64,000 bases of DNA. Origin: JAPOXR01 sp965214695 (GTDB lineage Bacteria > Pseudomonadota > Alphaproteobacteria > Rhodobacterales > Rhodobacteraceae). Shown in pieces: positions 1 to 9,222 of this stretch. The notes under the pieces are model-generated. The model ran no database searches. It was given only the letters and a program-made list of their open reading frames with translations, and had not been told where the DNA came from. The DNA lies in the NCBI GenBank assembly GCA_965214695.1, contig OZ243967.1, positions 1,550,001 to 1,614,000 of the forward strand, in the 5' to 3' direction. Position numbers and translations under genes: made by a program. Position 1 is the stretch's first letter, and each line of letters starts with the position of its first letter.

Positions 1-230
1 CTGGCGCAATGAGGTGGTCCTGCTTGGTTGGACGGTCCGAGGGCAAACACACGAAGAAAGAACCCTGAGGACATCCCCTTGTCGTGCCCCATCTTCCGAT
101 GGACGTCAGGCTTGACCCACAAGCTAGCAAGTGTCTTTTGGTTCAACACAGGCGCAATGCTGGTGGGAAAGACATGGCCCATCTTGATGTGAAGATTGCG
201 TGGTACCTGAAATCCGACCACCCTGCGGTG
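1..230. other. left edge, no gene recognised
   Basis: No convincing coding sequence was seen between the window edge and the livM stop codon. The next gene of a liv operon (substrate-binding protein or livF) would be expected here or further left on the minus strand, but no signal peptide or ATPase motif is visible. Long plus-strand open frames in this area are the antisense of livM. Confidence 0.4.
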
Positions 231-1313
231 CTACTGGTCGTGCGGGAACGGCCAAAGCCGCAGTTTTTCCCTGATTATCCGCCACAGCTGCGAGATGCCG
301 TGCGGCTCGACGATCAGGAAGAACACGATCAGGCCGCCGATGATGACGAATTCGAAATGGGTCGAGATGGCGGCGTCCCAACCAAGGCCGCCAACGAGGA
401 TGTTCTTCAGGAGCACTGGTACCAACACCAGGAAGGCGGCGCCGACGAAGGAGCCGAAGATCGACCCGAGCCCGCCGATGATGATCATGAACAGGACCAG
501 GAAGGACTGGTTGATGCCGAAGGCCTCGGTAACCTCGACCGCGCCGAGATAGACGGCAAAAAACAGCGCCCCGGCCACCCCGATAAAGAAGGACGAGACC
601 GCGAAGGCCGACAGCTTGGCCCGCAAGGGGTCGACGCCGATGATCTCGGCGGCGATGTCCATGTCGCGGATCGCCATCCAGCTCCTGCCGACCGCGCCCC
701 GGGTCAAGTTGCGGGCGATCCAGGCAAACGCCACCACGAAAGCCAGGCAGAACAGATATTGCGCCGCTGGCGATGTCTCCGGGCCGGTGACGGCAACGCC
801 GAACAGCGTCCGCTCGGCGGCGTTGATCTGCCCCGAGGCCGAGTAGTTGTAGAACCAGGGAACCTTGTTGAACAGCCAGACGAGGAAAAACTGCGCCGCC
901 AGCGTGGCCACCGCCAGGTAGAATCCCTTGATCCGCAGCGATGGCAGGCCAAACAGCATGCCGACCAGCGCGGTGATGAGGCCGGCCAGGAGAATGCAGA
1001 ACACGATGTTGAGGCCGGGAAAGGCGGTCATCAGCTTGTAGCAGGCATAGGCCCCGACCGCCATGAAGCCGCCGGTGCCCAGCGACACCTGGCCACAATA
1101 GCCGGTCAGGATATTGAGGCCCAGCGCCGCCATCGACCACACCAGGAACGGCACCAGCACCGCGTTCGACCAGTAGTCATTGACCAGGAACGGCACCACG
1201 CCGAACGCCGCCGCCAGCACCAAATAGTAGCGGTAGCGGTCGAAGGCGACCGGAAAGGTCTGCCCGTCCTCGCGGTAGGACGCGCTGAATTCGCCAGCCT
1301 CGCGGTAGAACAC
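231..1313 (-). CDS. livM: branched-chain amino acid ABC transporter permease LivM
   Basis: Inner-membrane permease of a LivFGHMK-type importer for leucine, isoleucine, valine or related acids. The 360-residue protein has many hydrophobic segments from about residue 28 onward and the family stretch LNILTGYCGQVSLGTGGF followed by AVGAYACY, typical of LivM. The charged N-terminal segment of about 25 residues before the first membrane span also fits LivM. The start is a GTG preceded by a GAGGAGG-type ribosome binding site. It is the last gene seen in a minus-strand operon (acyl-CoA synthetase, livG, livH, livM). livF and the binding protein are not in the window. Family assignment is firm; the transported substrate is inferred from the family. 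Confidence 0.93.
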   Translation of the reverse strand: MFYREAGEFSASYREDGQTFPVAFDRYRYYLVLAAAFGVVPFLVNDYWSNAVLVPFLVWSMAALGLNILTGYCGQVSLGTGGFMAVGAYACYKLMTAFPGLNIVFCILLAGLITALVGMLFGLPSLRIKGFYLAVATLAAQFFLVWLFNKVPWFYNYSASGQINAAERTLFGVAVTGPETSPAAQYLFCLAFVVAFAWIARNLTRGAVGRSWMAIRDMDIAAEIIGVDPLRAKLSAFAVSSFFIGVAGALFFAVYLGAVEVTEAFGINQSFLVLFMIIIGGLGSIFGSFVGAAFLVLVPVLLKNILVGGLGWDAAISTHFEFVIIGGLIVFFLIVEPHGISQLWRIIREKLRLWPFPHDQ

Positions 1314-1436
1314 CGCTCAGACCTCCTCACCATGCCGGGACACGGGCCAAATCCTCCCGCACCGCCAACACAGGGTCCAATCCACTTCACCACGACAAAA
1401 CATCGGTCGCACCTTCCCATACCGGCGGAACAACGG

Positions 1437-2423
1437 TCACACCCTCTCGATGATGCGCTCGCCAAACAGCCCCTGCGGCCGGAACACCAGGAACACCAGG
1501 GCCAGAACATAGGCGAACCAGTTCTCGGTGGCGCCGCCGATGAGCGGTCCCACCAGGAATTCGAACAGCTTCTCGCCGACGCCGATGATCAGCCCGCCGA
1601 CGATGGCGCCGGGAATCGAGGTGAAGCCGCCGAGCATGAGCACCGGCAATGCCTTGAGGGCGATCAGTGACAATGAGAACTGGACACCGGACTTTGCGCC
1701 CCACATGACGCCGGCAACCAGGGCGACGAAGCCGGCAATCGACCATACTACCACCCAGATAAAGCGCAGCGATATCCCTACCGACAACGCCGCCTGGTGG
1801 TCGTCGGCCACTGCCCTGAGGGCGCGGCCGACCCGTGAATACTGCGAGAACACCGTCAGCGACACCACGAGGATGGCGGCAACGATGGCGGCAACGATGT
1901 CGAGCCGGTCGATGAAGAAGCCGTAGCCGAGGAGGTCGTGGGTGGCGATCTCGATGGTGTCGGAGATGCCCTGCGGCACGCCGACATCGAGTTTCTTGAT
2001 CTCCGAGCCCCACATCAAATCGCCAAATCCCTCGAGGAAATAGGCAAGGCCAATGGTGGCCATGAACAGGATGACAGGCTCCTGGTTGATCAGGTGCCTG
2101 AGGACCAGGCGCTCGACGAGGATGGCCAGCAGCACCATGACCGCCAGCGCCAGCAGGATCGCCAGCATTGCCGGCAGGTGCCAGCCGAAATGATGGACAT
2201 TGGTGCCGAATACGGCGTTGATCAAATGTGCAAACGGAACCTGGCCGTTCTGGAAGCCAACCAGGGTCAGGGCCGCGAACAGCGCCATCACCCCCTGGGC
2301 ATAGTTGAATACGCCGGAGGCCTTGAAGATCAGCACGAAACCGAGGGCGACCAGCGAGTAGAGAACACCGGTCATCAACCCGTTCAGCGCCACCTCGATG
2401 GCATAAAGAAACTGCTGGTACAC
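1437..2423 (-). CDS. livH: branched-chain amino acid ABC transporter permease LivH
   Basis: Second permease subunit of the liv importer, predicted to pair with LivM and be driven by LivG/LivF. The 328-residue protein is strongly hydrophobic and contains the LivH stretch LVALGFVLIFKASGVFNYAQG near the N-terminus and GGFTSIPGAIVGGLIIGVGE in the second half, both typical of the family. I chose the GTG at 2423 because an AGGGGG ribosome binding site lies just upstream and it follows the livG stop by about 10 bases. The longer open frame to 2606 overlaps livG and lacks family similarity in the added part. A gap of about 120 bases separates it from livM. Confidence 0.92.
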   Translation of the reverse strand: MYQQFLYAIEVALNGLMTGVLYSLVALGFVLIFKASGVFNYAQGVMALFAALTLVGFQNGQVPFAHLINAVFGTNVHHFGWHLPAMLAILLALAVMVLLAILVERLVLRHLINQEPVILFMATIGLAYFLEGFGDLMWGSEIKKLDVGVPQGISDTIEIATHDLLGYGFFIDRLDIVAAIVAAILVVSLTVFSQYSRVGRALRAVADDHQAALSVGISLRFIWVVVWSIAGFVALVAGVMWGAKSGVQFSLSLIALKALPVLMLGGFTSIPGAIVGGLIIGVGEKLFEFLVGPLIGGATENWFAYVLALVFLVFRPQGLFGERIIERV

Positions 2424-2433
2424 GTCATGCCCC

Positions 2434-3285
2434 CTAATGCGCAACGCCGAGATAGGCGTCGATGACATCCTGGCTGCCCCGGACCTCGTCCGGCGTGCCA
2501 TCGGCAATCCGCCTTCCGTAATCCATGACCACCACCCGGTCCGACAGATCCATGACCACGCCCATGTCGTGCTCGATGAGGGCAATGGTGGTACCAAACT
2601 CGTCATTCACGTCGAGAATGAATCGGCTCATGTCCTCCTTTTCCTCGACATTCATGCCGGCCATCGGCTCGTCCAGCAGCAAAAGCCGCGGCTCGGCGGC
2701 CAGCGCCCGACCTAGCTCGACCCGCTTCTGCAGCCCGTAGGGCAGCCTGCCGACCGGTGTCTTGCGGATCGACTGGATCTCGAGGAAGTCGATGATGTGC
2801 TCGACCCGCTCGCGGTGGCAGATCTCTTCCCTTTCGGCCCATCCCCACCAGACCATGTGGGCGAAGAGGTTCGGCTTCATCAGGGTGATGCGCCCGGACA
2901 TGATGTTGTCGAGGGTCGACATGCCCCGAAACAGGGCGATGTTCTGGAAAGTCCGGGCAATGCCCAGGCGCGCGACCCTGTGCGGCTTCATTGATGGCCG
3001 CTTCCTGCCCCTGAACCAGATCTCGCCCTCCTGCGGGTGATAGAAGCCGCTGATGACATTGAGCATCGACGACTTGCCGGCACCGTTCGGCCCGATGATC
3101 GCCCGAATCTCGCCCTCGCGAATATCGAATGACACGTCGATGAGCGCCTTGACCCCGCCAAAGCGCAGCGAGACGTTGCGAATATCCATGAGCGGCTCAT
3201 GGGCCACCTCTGGCTCGCCGGCGGCCGGAAGCACCTCTCCTCCCGCGGTGCCCGCCGGTGCCATCGCAGCGCCCTGCACCCTCAT
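2434..3285 (-). CDS. livG: branched-chain amino acid ABC transporter ATPase LivG
   Basis: Cytoplasmic ATPase of the liv importer. Walker A is GPNGAGKS, the signature region reads LPYGLQKRVELGRAL, Walker B is LLLLDEPMAGM and the switch histidine is in IEHD. The C-terminal tail (DVIDAYLG) is typical of LivG rather than LivF. An extra 30 or so N-terminal residues precede the conserved MDIRNVSLRFGG, so the ATG at 3189 is an alternative start. The annotated ATG at 3285 overlaps the stop of the upstream acyl-CoA synthetase gene as ATGA, indicating translational coupling in one operon. Confidence 0.94.
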   Translation of the reverse strand: MRVQGAAMAPAGTAGGEVLPAAGEPEVAHEPLMDIRNVSLRFGGVKALIDVSFDIREGEIRAIIGPNGAGKSSMLNVISGFYHPQEGEIWFRGRKRPSMKPHRVARLGIARTFQNIALFRGMSTLDNIMSGRITLMKPNLFAHMVWWGWAEREEICHRERVEHIIDFLEIQSIRKTPVGRLPYGLQKRVELGRALAAEPRLLLLDEPMAGMNVEEKEDMSRFILDVNDEFGTTIALIEHDMGVVMDLSDRVVVMDYGRRIADGTPDEVRGSQDVIDAYLGVAH

Positions 3286-5243
3286 GCCGCCTCCCTGCGA
3301 TGCCTGACATCCTTGGCAGGCACGTCATGGACCACCAGCGTGGCCGAGATCATCCCCTTTCGGCCATCCTCGTAGGTCACCTCAGTCTCGGCATGCACCT
3401 CGGATGAGCCGTCATAGAGCGCCGCCACCAGATCGGCGTATTTGTCCTCGATGATACGGCGACGCACCTTCCGGGTCCTGGTCAGTTCGCCATCATCGGC
3501 GTCGAGTTCCTTGTGCAGGATCAGGAAACGGCTGATCTGGCAGCCAGCCAGCATGTCATCGGCGGCCAGGCTGTGATTGGCCTCGGCGACATGTTCGGCA
3601 ATCATCTTCCCGACATCCGGATTGCCGGCCAGCTCCTGGTAGGAAGAATAGACGATGCCGGTGCGTTCAGCCCAATTGCCGACCGCCACCAAATCGATAT
3701 TGATGAAGGCGGCACAACTCTCCCGTCCGGCCCCGAACACCACCGCCTCGAGGATATTGGCGTAGAATTTGAGCTTGTTCTCGACATATTTGGGGGCAAA
3801 AAGCCTGCCATCCTTCATCTTCCCGACATCCTTGGCCCGGTCGATGATCTTCAAATGCCCGCTGCCATCCTCGAAAAAGCCGGCATCTCCGGTCGCCACC
3901 CAGCCCTCCTCGTCCCGGGTCGCCGCCGTGGCCTCCGGGTTGCGATAATACTCGACGAAGACTCCCGGCGAGCGGTAGAACACTTCGCCATTCTCGTCGA
4001 TCCGCACCTCGACATCAGGGCTCGGCACCCCCACGGTGTCGGCCCGCACCTCGCCATCCGGCTGCTGCGTGATGAAGACCGAGGCCTCGGTTTGCCCGTA
4101 GAGCTGCTTCAGGTTGATCCCCAACGACCGGTAGAAGTCGAAGATCTCCGGGCCGATCGCCTCGCCGGCAGTATAGCCGATCCTGATCCGGGTAAAACCG
4201 AGCACGCCCCGCAGCGGCCCGTATACGAGCAAATTGCCAAGCGCGTAGATGAGCCGGTCCGCCAGCCCCACATGGCTGCCATTCATCATCGCCGGCCCGA
4301 ATTTCCTTGCATGTGCCATGAAATACCCGAACATGCGGCGCTTCAGCCAGCTGGCATCCTCCATGCGGATCATGACCGAGGTCAGCATGGTCTCGAAGAT
4401 GCGTGGCGGAGCAAAGAAGTAGGTGGGGCCAATCTCCCGGAGATCCTTCATCATCGTCTCGGGCGATTCCGGGCAGTTGACGCAGAAGCCGGTCCAGTAG
4501 GCCTGGCCGATCGAGAAGATGAAATCGCCGACCCAGGCCATGGGAAGGTAAGCCAGCACCGAGTCCTCCTCGCCCAGACCGTCAAATTCGGTCGAGGACC
4601 GGGAGGCGGCAACGATGTTGTGATGCGAGAGGATGACCCCCTTCGGGTTGCCGGTGGTGCCGGAGGTATAGAGCATGACCGCCGGCGTCTCCCCATCCAG
4701 CGCCGCCATCCGCCGGTCGAGTTCCTCGCCCCGGGCACCCCCGGCCTCCCTTCCCATCTCGGCCATCCGGTCCAGCGAGTGCAGATGCGGGTGGGTGTAT
4801 TTCCGCAAACCCCTCGGATCGAGGTAGACAATGCACTTGATGTCCTTGGCCCGCTCCCCGATCTCCAGCACCTTGTCGACCTGTTCCTGGTCACCGGCAA
4901 CGACGAACTTCGACTGCGAATGCTCGAGCACATAGGCCATCTCGTCGGCCACCGCATCCTGGTAGACCGGCACCGGCACCGCCCCCACGCATTGCGTGGC
5001 CACCATCGACCAATACAATCTCGGCCGGTTCCGCCCGATCACTGCCACATGGTCCCCGGGCTCAACACCCAGTTCCATCATTCCCAGCGCCAGCTCCCGC
5101 ACCGAAGCCGCCACCTCCGACCAGGACCAACTCTGCCAGATGCCGAATTCCTTTTCCCTGTTGGCTATCCGCGCCCCGATCCTGCCAGAATTCCGCACCA
5201 GCAGATCCGGTATGGTCTCCTCGCGGTATTTGGTACTCGCCAT
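3282..5243 (-). CDS. AMP-dependent long-chain acyl-CoA synthetase
   Basis: Adenylate-forming enzyme that activates a carboxylic acid, probably a fatty acid, to its CoA thioester. The AMP-binding loop YTSGTTGNPKGVILSHHN, the LYGQTEAS motif and the hinge region ATGDAGFFEDGSGHLKIIDR are all present in the expected order in 653 residues, the usual length of the FadD15-like group. It is the first gene of the operon with livG, livH and livM. Acyl-CoA synthetases are often found beside liv-type transporters, which suggests a shared carboxylate substrate, but that is inference. The start at 5243 (MASTKYREETIPDLL) is chosen because similarity begins there; the open frame continues to 5312. Confidence 0.9.
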   Translation of the reverse strand: MASTKYREETIPDLLVRNSGRIGARIANREKEFGIWQSWSWSEVAASVRELALGMMELGVEPGDHVAVIGRNRPRLYWSMVATQCVGAVPVPVYQDAVADEMAYVLEHSQSKFVVAGDQEQVDKVLEIGERAKDIKCIVYLDPRGLRKYTHPHLHSLDRMAEMGREAGGARGEELDRRMAALDGETPAVMLYTSGTTGNPKGVILSHHNIVAASRSSTEFDGLGEEDSVLAYLPMAWVGDFIFSIGQAYWTGFCVNCPESPETMMKDLREIGPTYFFAPPRIFETMLTSVMIRMEDASWLKRRMFGYFMAHARKFGPAMMNGSHVGLADRLIYALGNLLVYGPLRGVLGFTRIRIGYTAGEAIGPEIFDFYRSLGINLKQLYGQTEASVFITQQPDGEVRADTVGVPSPDVEVRIDENGEVFYRSPGVFVEYYRNPEATAATRDEEGWVATGDAGFFEDGSGHLKIIDRAKDVGKMKDGRLFAPKYVENKLKFYANILEAVVFGAGRESCAAFINIDLVAVGNWAERTGIVYSSYQELAGNPDVGKMIAEHVAEANHSLAADDMLAGCQISRFLILHKELDADDGELTRTRKVRRRIIEDKYADLVAALYDGSSEVHAETEVTYEDGRKGMISATLVVHDVPAKDVRHRREAA

Positions 5244-5436
5244 GTCCAGAAGTCCGGCCCAAAATCTCCAAGCCGCAAACACATAATCCAGCCCACCCCC
5301 AAACAAAACCACATTCTTGCTCGGACAGGACCAGCCGCACCCGACAGATTTGGGGTGTGAATTAGCTCCGATCGGCAGGATAGACTTTGCAGATCACCTC
5401 AACTTTTCTGCAGCCTTGACAATATCGCCCATCGCT

Positions 5437-5817
5437 TCAGATTGGTGTTCGCAGGAAGACCAAATTCAATTGTCTGGTGCCCTTGGCCCCGGAACCACCG
5501 CTGCCAAAATAGTATCCAACCACTGTACCGGCGATTCCGGTCAGCGCAGCGACAAATTCAGTAAAGCGGTTACCAGTCGGATGCGCTGCTCCTCCAACAC
5601 CAAAAAGATTACGAAGGAGCCCACGACTGTCAGCGCCAGCATGGACCTCACCGAACCCCTGGGGAAGGGCCAAACCCTTGAGATCGGCCATGTTGGAGCC
5701 CTTCGCCCTCTTGATGGCATGAACGGGAAGAGCAACGAGGACGAGGAACAGCAGAATTCCTTCGGCAATCAACAGTGGCCAAATGCCGGAAACTTCAGCT
5801 GCGGCATTCATTTCCAT
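5437..5817 (-). CDS. small membrane protein with apparent double frameshift
   Basis: Function not recognised. An AAGGAG ribosome binding site sits 8 bases before the ATG at 5817. The annotated frame gives an N-terminal membrane helix (IWPLLIAEGILLFLVLVALP), then MADLKGLALPQG, and ends with ALTGIAGTVVGYYFGSGGSG. The middle of this frame looks unnatural, whereas another frame over about 5600-5665 reads RGSVRSMLALTVVGSFVIFL, a clean second membrane helix. The likely original protein therefore switches frame once near the run of C and G at about 5660 and back near 5600. This could be a pseudogene with compensating indels or a sequencing/assembly error. The predicted original has two or three membrane segments and a glycine-rich tail. 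Confidence 0.55.
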   Translation of the reverse strand: MEMNAAAEVSGIWPLLIAEGILLFLVLVALPVHAIKRAKGSNMADLKGLALPQGFGEVHAGADSRGLLRNLFGVGGAAHPTGNRFTEFVAALTGIAGTVVGYYFGSGGSGAKGTRQLNLVFLRTPI

Positions 5818-6145
5818 TGTGGTCGCTCCTTGTCGTGCAGTGAATTCGTAGAACCTGCATGCGTGGCCTGCTCCCCGCCCATTTGGCTAACATGTAGGTT
5901 TCGTCTCTTCCATCCCAGAATAGAAATTCACGCAATCTTCCAGGACGAGTGCCCCATGAGTCCGTCCCACCAGATCAATTATGGTCCGGTATGGCGAGGG
6001 TCTAGCGCACATCTCCCGCATTGAATTGTCAAACTTGAACCAAATTGAAGAAGGCAGAATTTGAACCCGGTGTATCCTTCTATGCCTTGGCGTGTCCGGA
6101 AGCAGGATCCCGGACTATTCCTCCCCGCCAACACCCCCAAACCAA
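5818..6145. other. intergenic region between small membrane protein and porin 1
   Basis: About 330 bases with no gene recognised. It should contain the promoter of the small minus-strand gene starting at 5817. Beyond the terminator at 6146-6170 no repeat or RNA structure was recognised. Confidence 0.4.
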
Positions 6146-6170
6146 AAGGGAGCGGCCAAGCCGCTCCCTT
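6146..6170 (-). terminator. porin 1 terminator hairpin
   Basis: A perfect stem AAGGGAGCGGC with loop CAA, followed on the minus strand by a T-rich run (TTTTGGTTT), lies just after the porin 1 stop codon. Nearly the same hairpin follows all five porin genes in the window, so it belongs to the duplicated unit. Confidence 0.85.
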
Positions 6171-6194
6171 TCCAGATTGATATTGAGCCAGTGC

Positions 6195-7745
6195 TCAGAA
6201 GGTGAACATCAGACCAATGCTGGCCTTGTTCTCGCCGACGATCATCGGGCTGGCCGCGGTACCGATATCCTTGTCGACCTTGCCGAAGCCGGCATTGAGG
6301 GTGGCGCCGCCGCCGAGATCATGGGTCACGCCCATGCCCACGGCATCCATGGCCTCGCCCATCTCCGGCTTCCTGCGGCCATAGGAGAGAGTGACGGTCG
6401 ATGCACCCATGGCATATGCCATGTCGACGCCCATGCCGGTCATTTCCTCGTCCACCATCTTGGTGTCCTCGTTATCCTCTGTCTTGACGTAGAGGAGGTT
6501 GGTGGTGATCTCACCGGTGGTGAAGCCCGCACCCATGTTGACGGTCTTGTTGCTGTCATAACCGACACCGATGGTAACGCCGCCAGCATTGAAGCTCATG
6601 CCGAAGGCAAACTCGGAATCGGATGCGACGGCGGGGACAGCAGCCACGGCGTTGCTGGCGACCTTGACCCTGTCGGCGTTCTTGGCAGTAGCAGCTGTTC
6701 CGTCCTTACCGCCAACCGCCTTGTCCGTACCGAGGTCATAGCCAGCCTCGTATCTTTCGAAAGCTTTGCCATGATTGGTGGTGGCCGCATAAACCTTCCC
6801 AGCGGCGTCAACTATCTGACCGGCATCATTTCTTTTGAACCCGTGAATGTTCACCCGGTCTTTGATGGCATCAGCTGTGGTGACCTTATCGGATGCAGAT
6901 TCAGCGACAACGAGGTCAATGTCAACTAAGACCTGATTGTTCGTGGCAGCGGCACCATCATCAGCCTCGCTCCTATGGACGACCCCGAAAAGAGTATCAA
7001 ATACGTTCATGGTCTGCGAGTTTTCCAGAGTCAGGTCCAAGCCTGTGTTTACCGCTGAAGTGGTATCGGTGGTGTACATCGTGCCGTCGTCATTTGAGGT
7101 GGTGGTGATCGTACCCATCACCTTTTCGACATCGATCTGCCCCACCGGCGTTACCACACCGGCCTTGGTCCTATTGTAGTCCGGACGAAAGACATGCTTT
7201 TTCATCTTTGCATCGGTAATGTACCACTCACTGGCCGGAACCGCAGCCACCGCAGCCGACCCATCCTTCGTCCCCGCCGAGATGGCGATCTTGATCTGGC
7301 CGAAATCGTTGTCGTAGCGCAGTTGGGCAGCAGTGGTGCCCCGCAGCCCCTCGACCATGTCGTCGACACCGATGCCGTTCATGCCGATATCGGCAATGCC
7401 GCCAGCGGTGAGGTCGGCTGCATCATTGTCGCCGATGGTCAGCTTGCCAAAGGAGCCGCTCACATGGACGGTGCCGGTATTGACCACGTCGTCACCGGTA
7501 TCGAAGCCGGCCTCGCCGCCGAAGGTCAGACCACCATCGGTGGTGCCTGACGCGGTGAAGTCGATGCCGACCTCGTGCACGAAGCTGTGCTTTGAGCCGA
7601 CGGCGCCGGTCGTGGCATCCGCCACCGGCTCGGAGGCATAGTCCACACCCAGTTCTGCATCGCCACTGACGGTAATCGCCATCTCGGCAAATGCCGCACC
7701 GCCTGCCAGGGAAAGGGCAGTCGATGCAATCAACAGTTTCTTCAT
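6195..7745 (-). CDS. outer-membrane porin, paralogue 1
   Basis: Predicted trimeric beta-barrel channel of the outer membrane, alphaproteobacterial porin family. The signal peptide MKKLLIASTALSLAGGAAFA is followed by alternating barrel strands (ITVSGDAELGVDY, TVHVSGSFGKLTIGD) and the protein ends in Phe, the usual outer-membrane assembly signal. At 516 residues it is much longer than typical family members of about 300-350. Residues 1-173 and 364-516 are almost identical to porins 4 and 5, but residues 174-363 are unlike them except for a YDLGTDKAVGG motif. The start is the ATG at 7745 because the signal peptide begins there and a GAGGA ribosome binding site precedes it; the open leader upstream is conserved DNA, not protein. 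It faces away from the P4-type integrase. Confidence 0.92.
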   Translation of the reverse strand: MKKLLIASTALSLAGGAAFAEMAITVSGDAELGVDYASEPVADATTGAVGSKHSFVHEVGIDFTASGTTDGGLTFGGEAGFDTGDDVVNTGTVHVSGSFGKLTIGDNDAADLTAGGIADIGMNGIGVDDMVEGLRGTTAAQLRYDNDFGQIKIAISAGTKDGSAAVAAVPASEWYITDAKMKKHVFRPDYNRTKAGVVTPVGQIDVEKVMGTITTTSNDDGTMYTTDTTSAVNTGLDLTLENSQTMNVFDTLFGVVHRSEADDGAAATNNQVLVDIDLVVAESASDKVTTADAIKDRVNIHGFKRNDAGQIVDAAGKVYAATTNHGKAFERYEAGYDLGTDKAVGGKDGTAATAKNADRVKVASNAVAAVPAVASDSEFAFGMSFNAGGVTIGVGYDSNKTVNMGAGFTTGEITTNLLYVKTEDNEDTKMVDEEMTGMGVDMAYAMGASTVTLSYGRRKPEMGEAMDAVGMGVTHDLGGGATLNAGFGKVDKDIGTAASPMIVGENKASIGLMFTF

Positions 7746-7885
7746 AGTATCCTCGTCACTTGAATTGTTGTCTCTTCGGTGGAGGAGATGGTCTTCCTGG
7801 ACCCACCGTGCGAATGGCACAATCAATGGCGGATGGGGGTGGCATTATGGAGTCGCCTCAAGGAACTGTATTGGAGTATTTTGAG
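7746..7885 (-). promoter_or_regulatory. shared porin leader, copy 1
   Basis: About 130 bases upstream of the start codon are nearly identical to those before porins 2 to 5. The block begins with TTCCTTGAGGCGACTCC, contains a CATAAT hexamer that could be a -10 box, and then the complementary pair CGGTGG/CCACCG that could form a hairpin in a long untranslated leader. It ends at the GAGGA ribosome binding site. No good -35 box was found, so promoter position is uncertain; shared regulation of all five genes is the inference. Confidence 0.7.
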
Positions 7886-8017
7886 GGCCAAATCGGCACG
7901 TGAATGACATCGACATTTGAGGTCGAACGGAATTTCACGCGAAAATTTTACAGTGCCGCGATACGGGTGGTTATTGCATCGAAAATGGTATCCGATAGAG
8001 TACCCAAGGGTGCCCTT

Positions 8018-8039
8018 CATGTGTACCTGAAGGGGTAAG
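8018..8039 (-). promoter_or_regulatory. TTACC direct-repeat motif upstream of porin 1
   Basis: On the minus strand this reads TTACC, then a TTCAG core, then GTACACATG. The same pattern TTACC-N7-(T/G)TAC-CATG occurs about 250-260 bases before the starts of porins 3, 4 and 5. Repeats about 12 bases apart suggest a dimeric or tandem regulator site (for example an OmpR-type regulator), but that identity is speculative. The segment also forms CCCTTCA/TGAAGGG dyad symmetry just upstream of the integrase gene, so it could act there instead. Confidence 0.45.
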
Positions 8040-8061
8040 TATGGTGACAAATGAGTAGGCC

Positions 8062-9222
8062 ATGACCAGCCGACCCAAGATATTGAGTGAAGACTTTGTG
8101 CGTGATGTGGCCACCGAAGGGCGTTATGGCGACGGCAGGGGAGGAAATGGCCTGAGCCTTCTGGTCAAGAAGATGCGAAATGGCAGATTGTCAAAATCCT
8201 GGAGCCAGCGGGTTTCACTGAATGGCAAACCCACCAGGAAGGGGCTGGGATCCTATCCGAAGGTAACGCTGGATGGCGCCAGAAGGCGTGCAGTAGAAAA
8301 CGCGCAAGCCTTGGCCGAAGGACACAACCCTTGGAAACGTGTTCCAACCTTTGCCGAGATGGCAGATCGGCTGGTGACCATGAATTCGAAGTCCTGGCGC
8401 AGCCACCGGACCGAAGCAATATGGCGCAATACCCTGGAGACCTACGCTGTCTCGAATATTGGCAAGACCAAGATCGACAGGATCGGCGTGAATGATGTTG
8501 TTGCCTGTCTTGAGCCGATTTGGATGGACAAGCAGCAAACGGCCAAGAAGTTGCGGGTCATGATGTCGAACGTATTCAAGTTGGCCGTGGCAAACGGTTA
8601 CAGGTACGACGATCCGGCTCAGTCAGTTGCCGCGCTGCTGCCACGACAGACATCGCGGGTGCGCCACCATGCAGCGGTCCAACACAGCATGATAGGCGAT
8701 GTGGTTAAGACGATTCGGCACTGCGATGGGCCGGCAACCGCCAAGCTGTGCCTTGAGTGGGTCATACACACCGCTTGCCGCTCTGGTGAGGCAAGAAGCG
8801 CCAGATGGTCAGAGATTGATTGGTCCGGAAAAATTTGGACCATTCCGGCAGACCGAAACAAGACTGGCCAGGAACTCAGGGTTCCGCTGACCACCTCTTG
8901 TATCCAACTGCTTGACCGGGCAAGGCCATTGGCGGATGGGTCGGAACTGATATTCCCGAGCATCAGGGGAAAGGTCATGACCGATTCACGGCTTTCGGCG
9001 CTGTTGCGGGATAATGACATCGACGGAACCGTTCACGGTTTCCGATCTACCTTCCGGGACTGGTGCGGCGAGGCAGGACAACCCAGGGAAATTGCCGAGC
9101 TCTGCCTGGGGCATTCATTTGGCAATGCGGTGGAGCAAGCCTATGCCCGGTCCGACCTCTTGGCACGACGACGGCAAGTTATGGAGAATTGGTCCAAACA
9201 CGTTGAAACGCAACGTCGCTGA
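8062..9222 (+). CDS. P4-type tyrosine integrase
   Basis: Site-specific recombinase of the phage P4/DUF4102 class, normally used to insert and excise genomic islands. The N-terminal part has the arm-binding pattern GDGRGGNGLSLLV with LGSYPKVTLDGARRRA. The catalytic domain shows CRSGEAR (first Arg), HGFRS (His and second Arg), LGHSF and the Tyr in EQAYARSD. The 386 residues are close to full length. It lies alone between porins 1 and 2, with no other phage gene and no tRNA recognised beside it, so it may be a leftover of an island or a recombinase kept for another reason. No attachment sites were identified. Confidence 0.9.
   Translation: MTSRPKILSEDFVRDVATEGRYGDGRGGNGLSLLVKKMRNGRLSKSWSQRVSLNGKPTRKGLGSYPKVTLDGARRRAVENAQALAEGHNPWKRVPTFAEMADRLVTMNSKSWRSHRTEAIWRNTLETYAVSNIGKTKIDRIGVNDVVACLEPIWMDKQQTAKKLRVMMSNVFKLAVANGYRYDDPAQSVAALLPRQTSRVRHHAAVQHSMIGDVVKTIRHCDGPATAKLCLEWVIHTACRSGEARSARWSEIDWSGKIWTIPADRNKTGQELRVPLTTSCIQLLDRARPLADGSELIFPSIRGKVMTDSRLSALLRDNDIDGTVHGFRSTFRDWCGEAGQPREIAELCLGHSFGNAVEQAYARSDLLARRRQVMENWSKHVETQRR

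Noticed and set aside
84..1670. 528-codon plus-strand open frame
   Set aside because: It is the antisense of livM and the end of livH, is full of charged low-complexity residues and has no domain features.
3513..5360. 615-codon plus-strand open frame
   Set aside because: Antisense of the acyl-CoA synthetase gene; high-GC codon bias creates a shadow frame.
7746..7826. 27-codon in-frame extension before the porin signal peptide
   Set aside because: The extension (IVPFARWVQEDHLL and similar) is open in all copies, but the standard signal peptide and ribosome binding site are downstream; conservation is explained by the shared DNA leader.
8000..8040. possible tRNA or attachment site beside the P4-type integrase
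   Set aside because: Dyad symmetry exists but no cloverleaf, T-loop or CCA-end pattern could be drawn.
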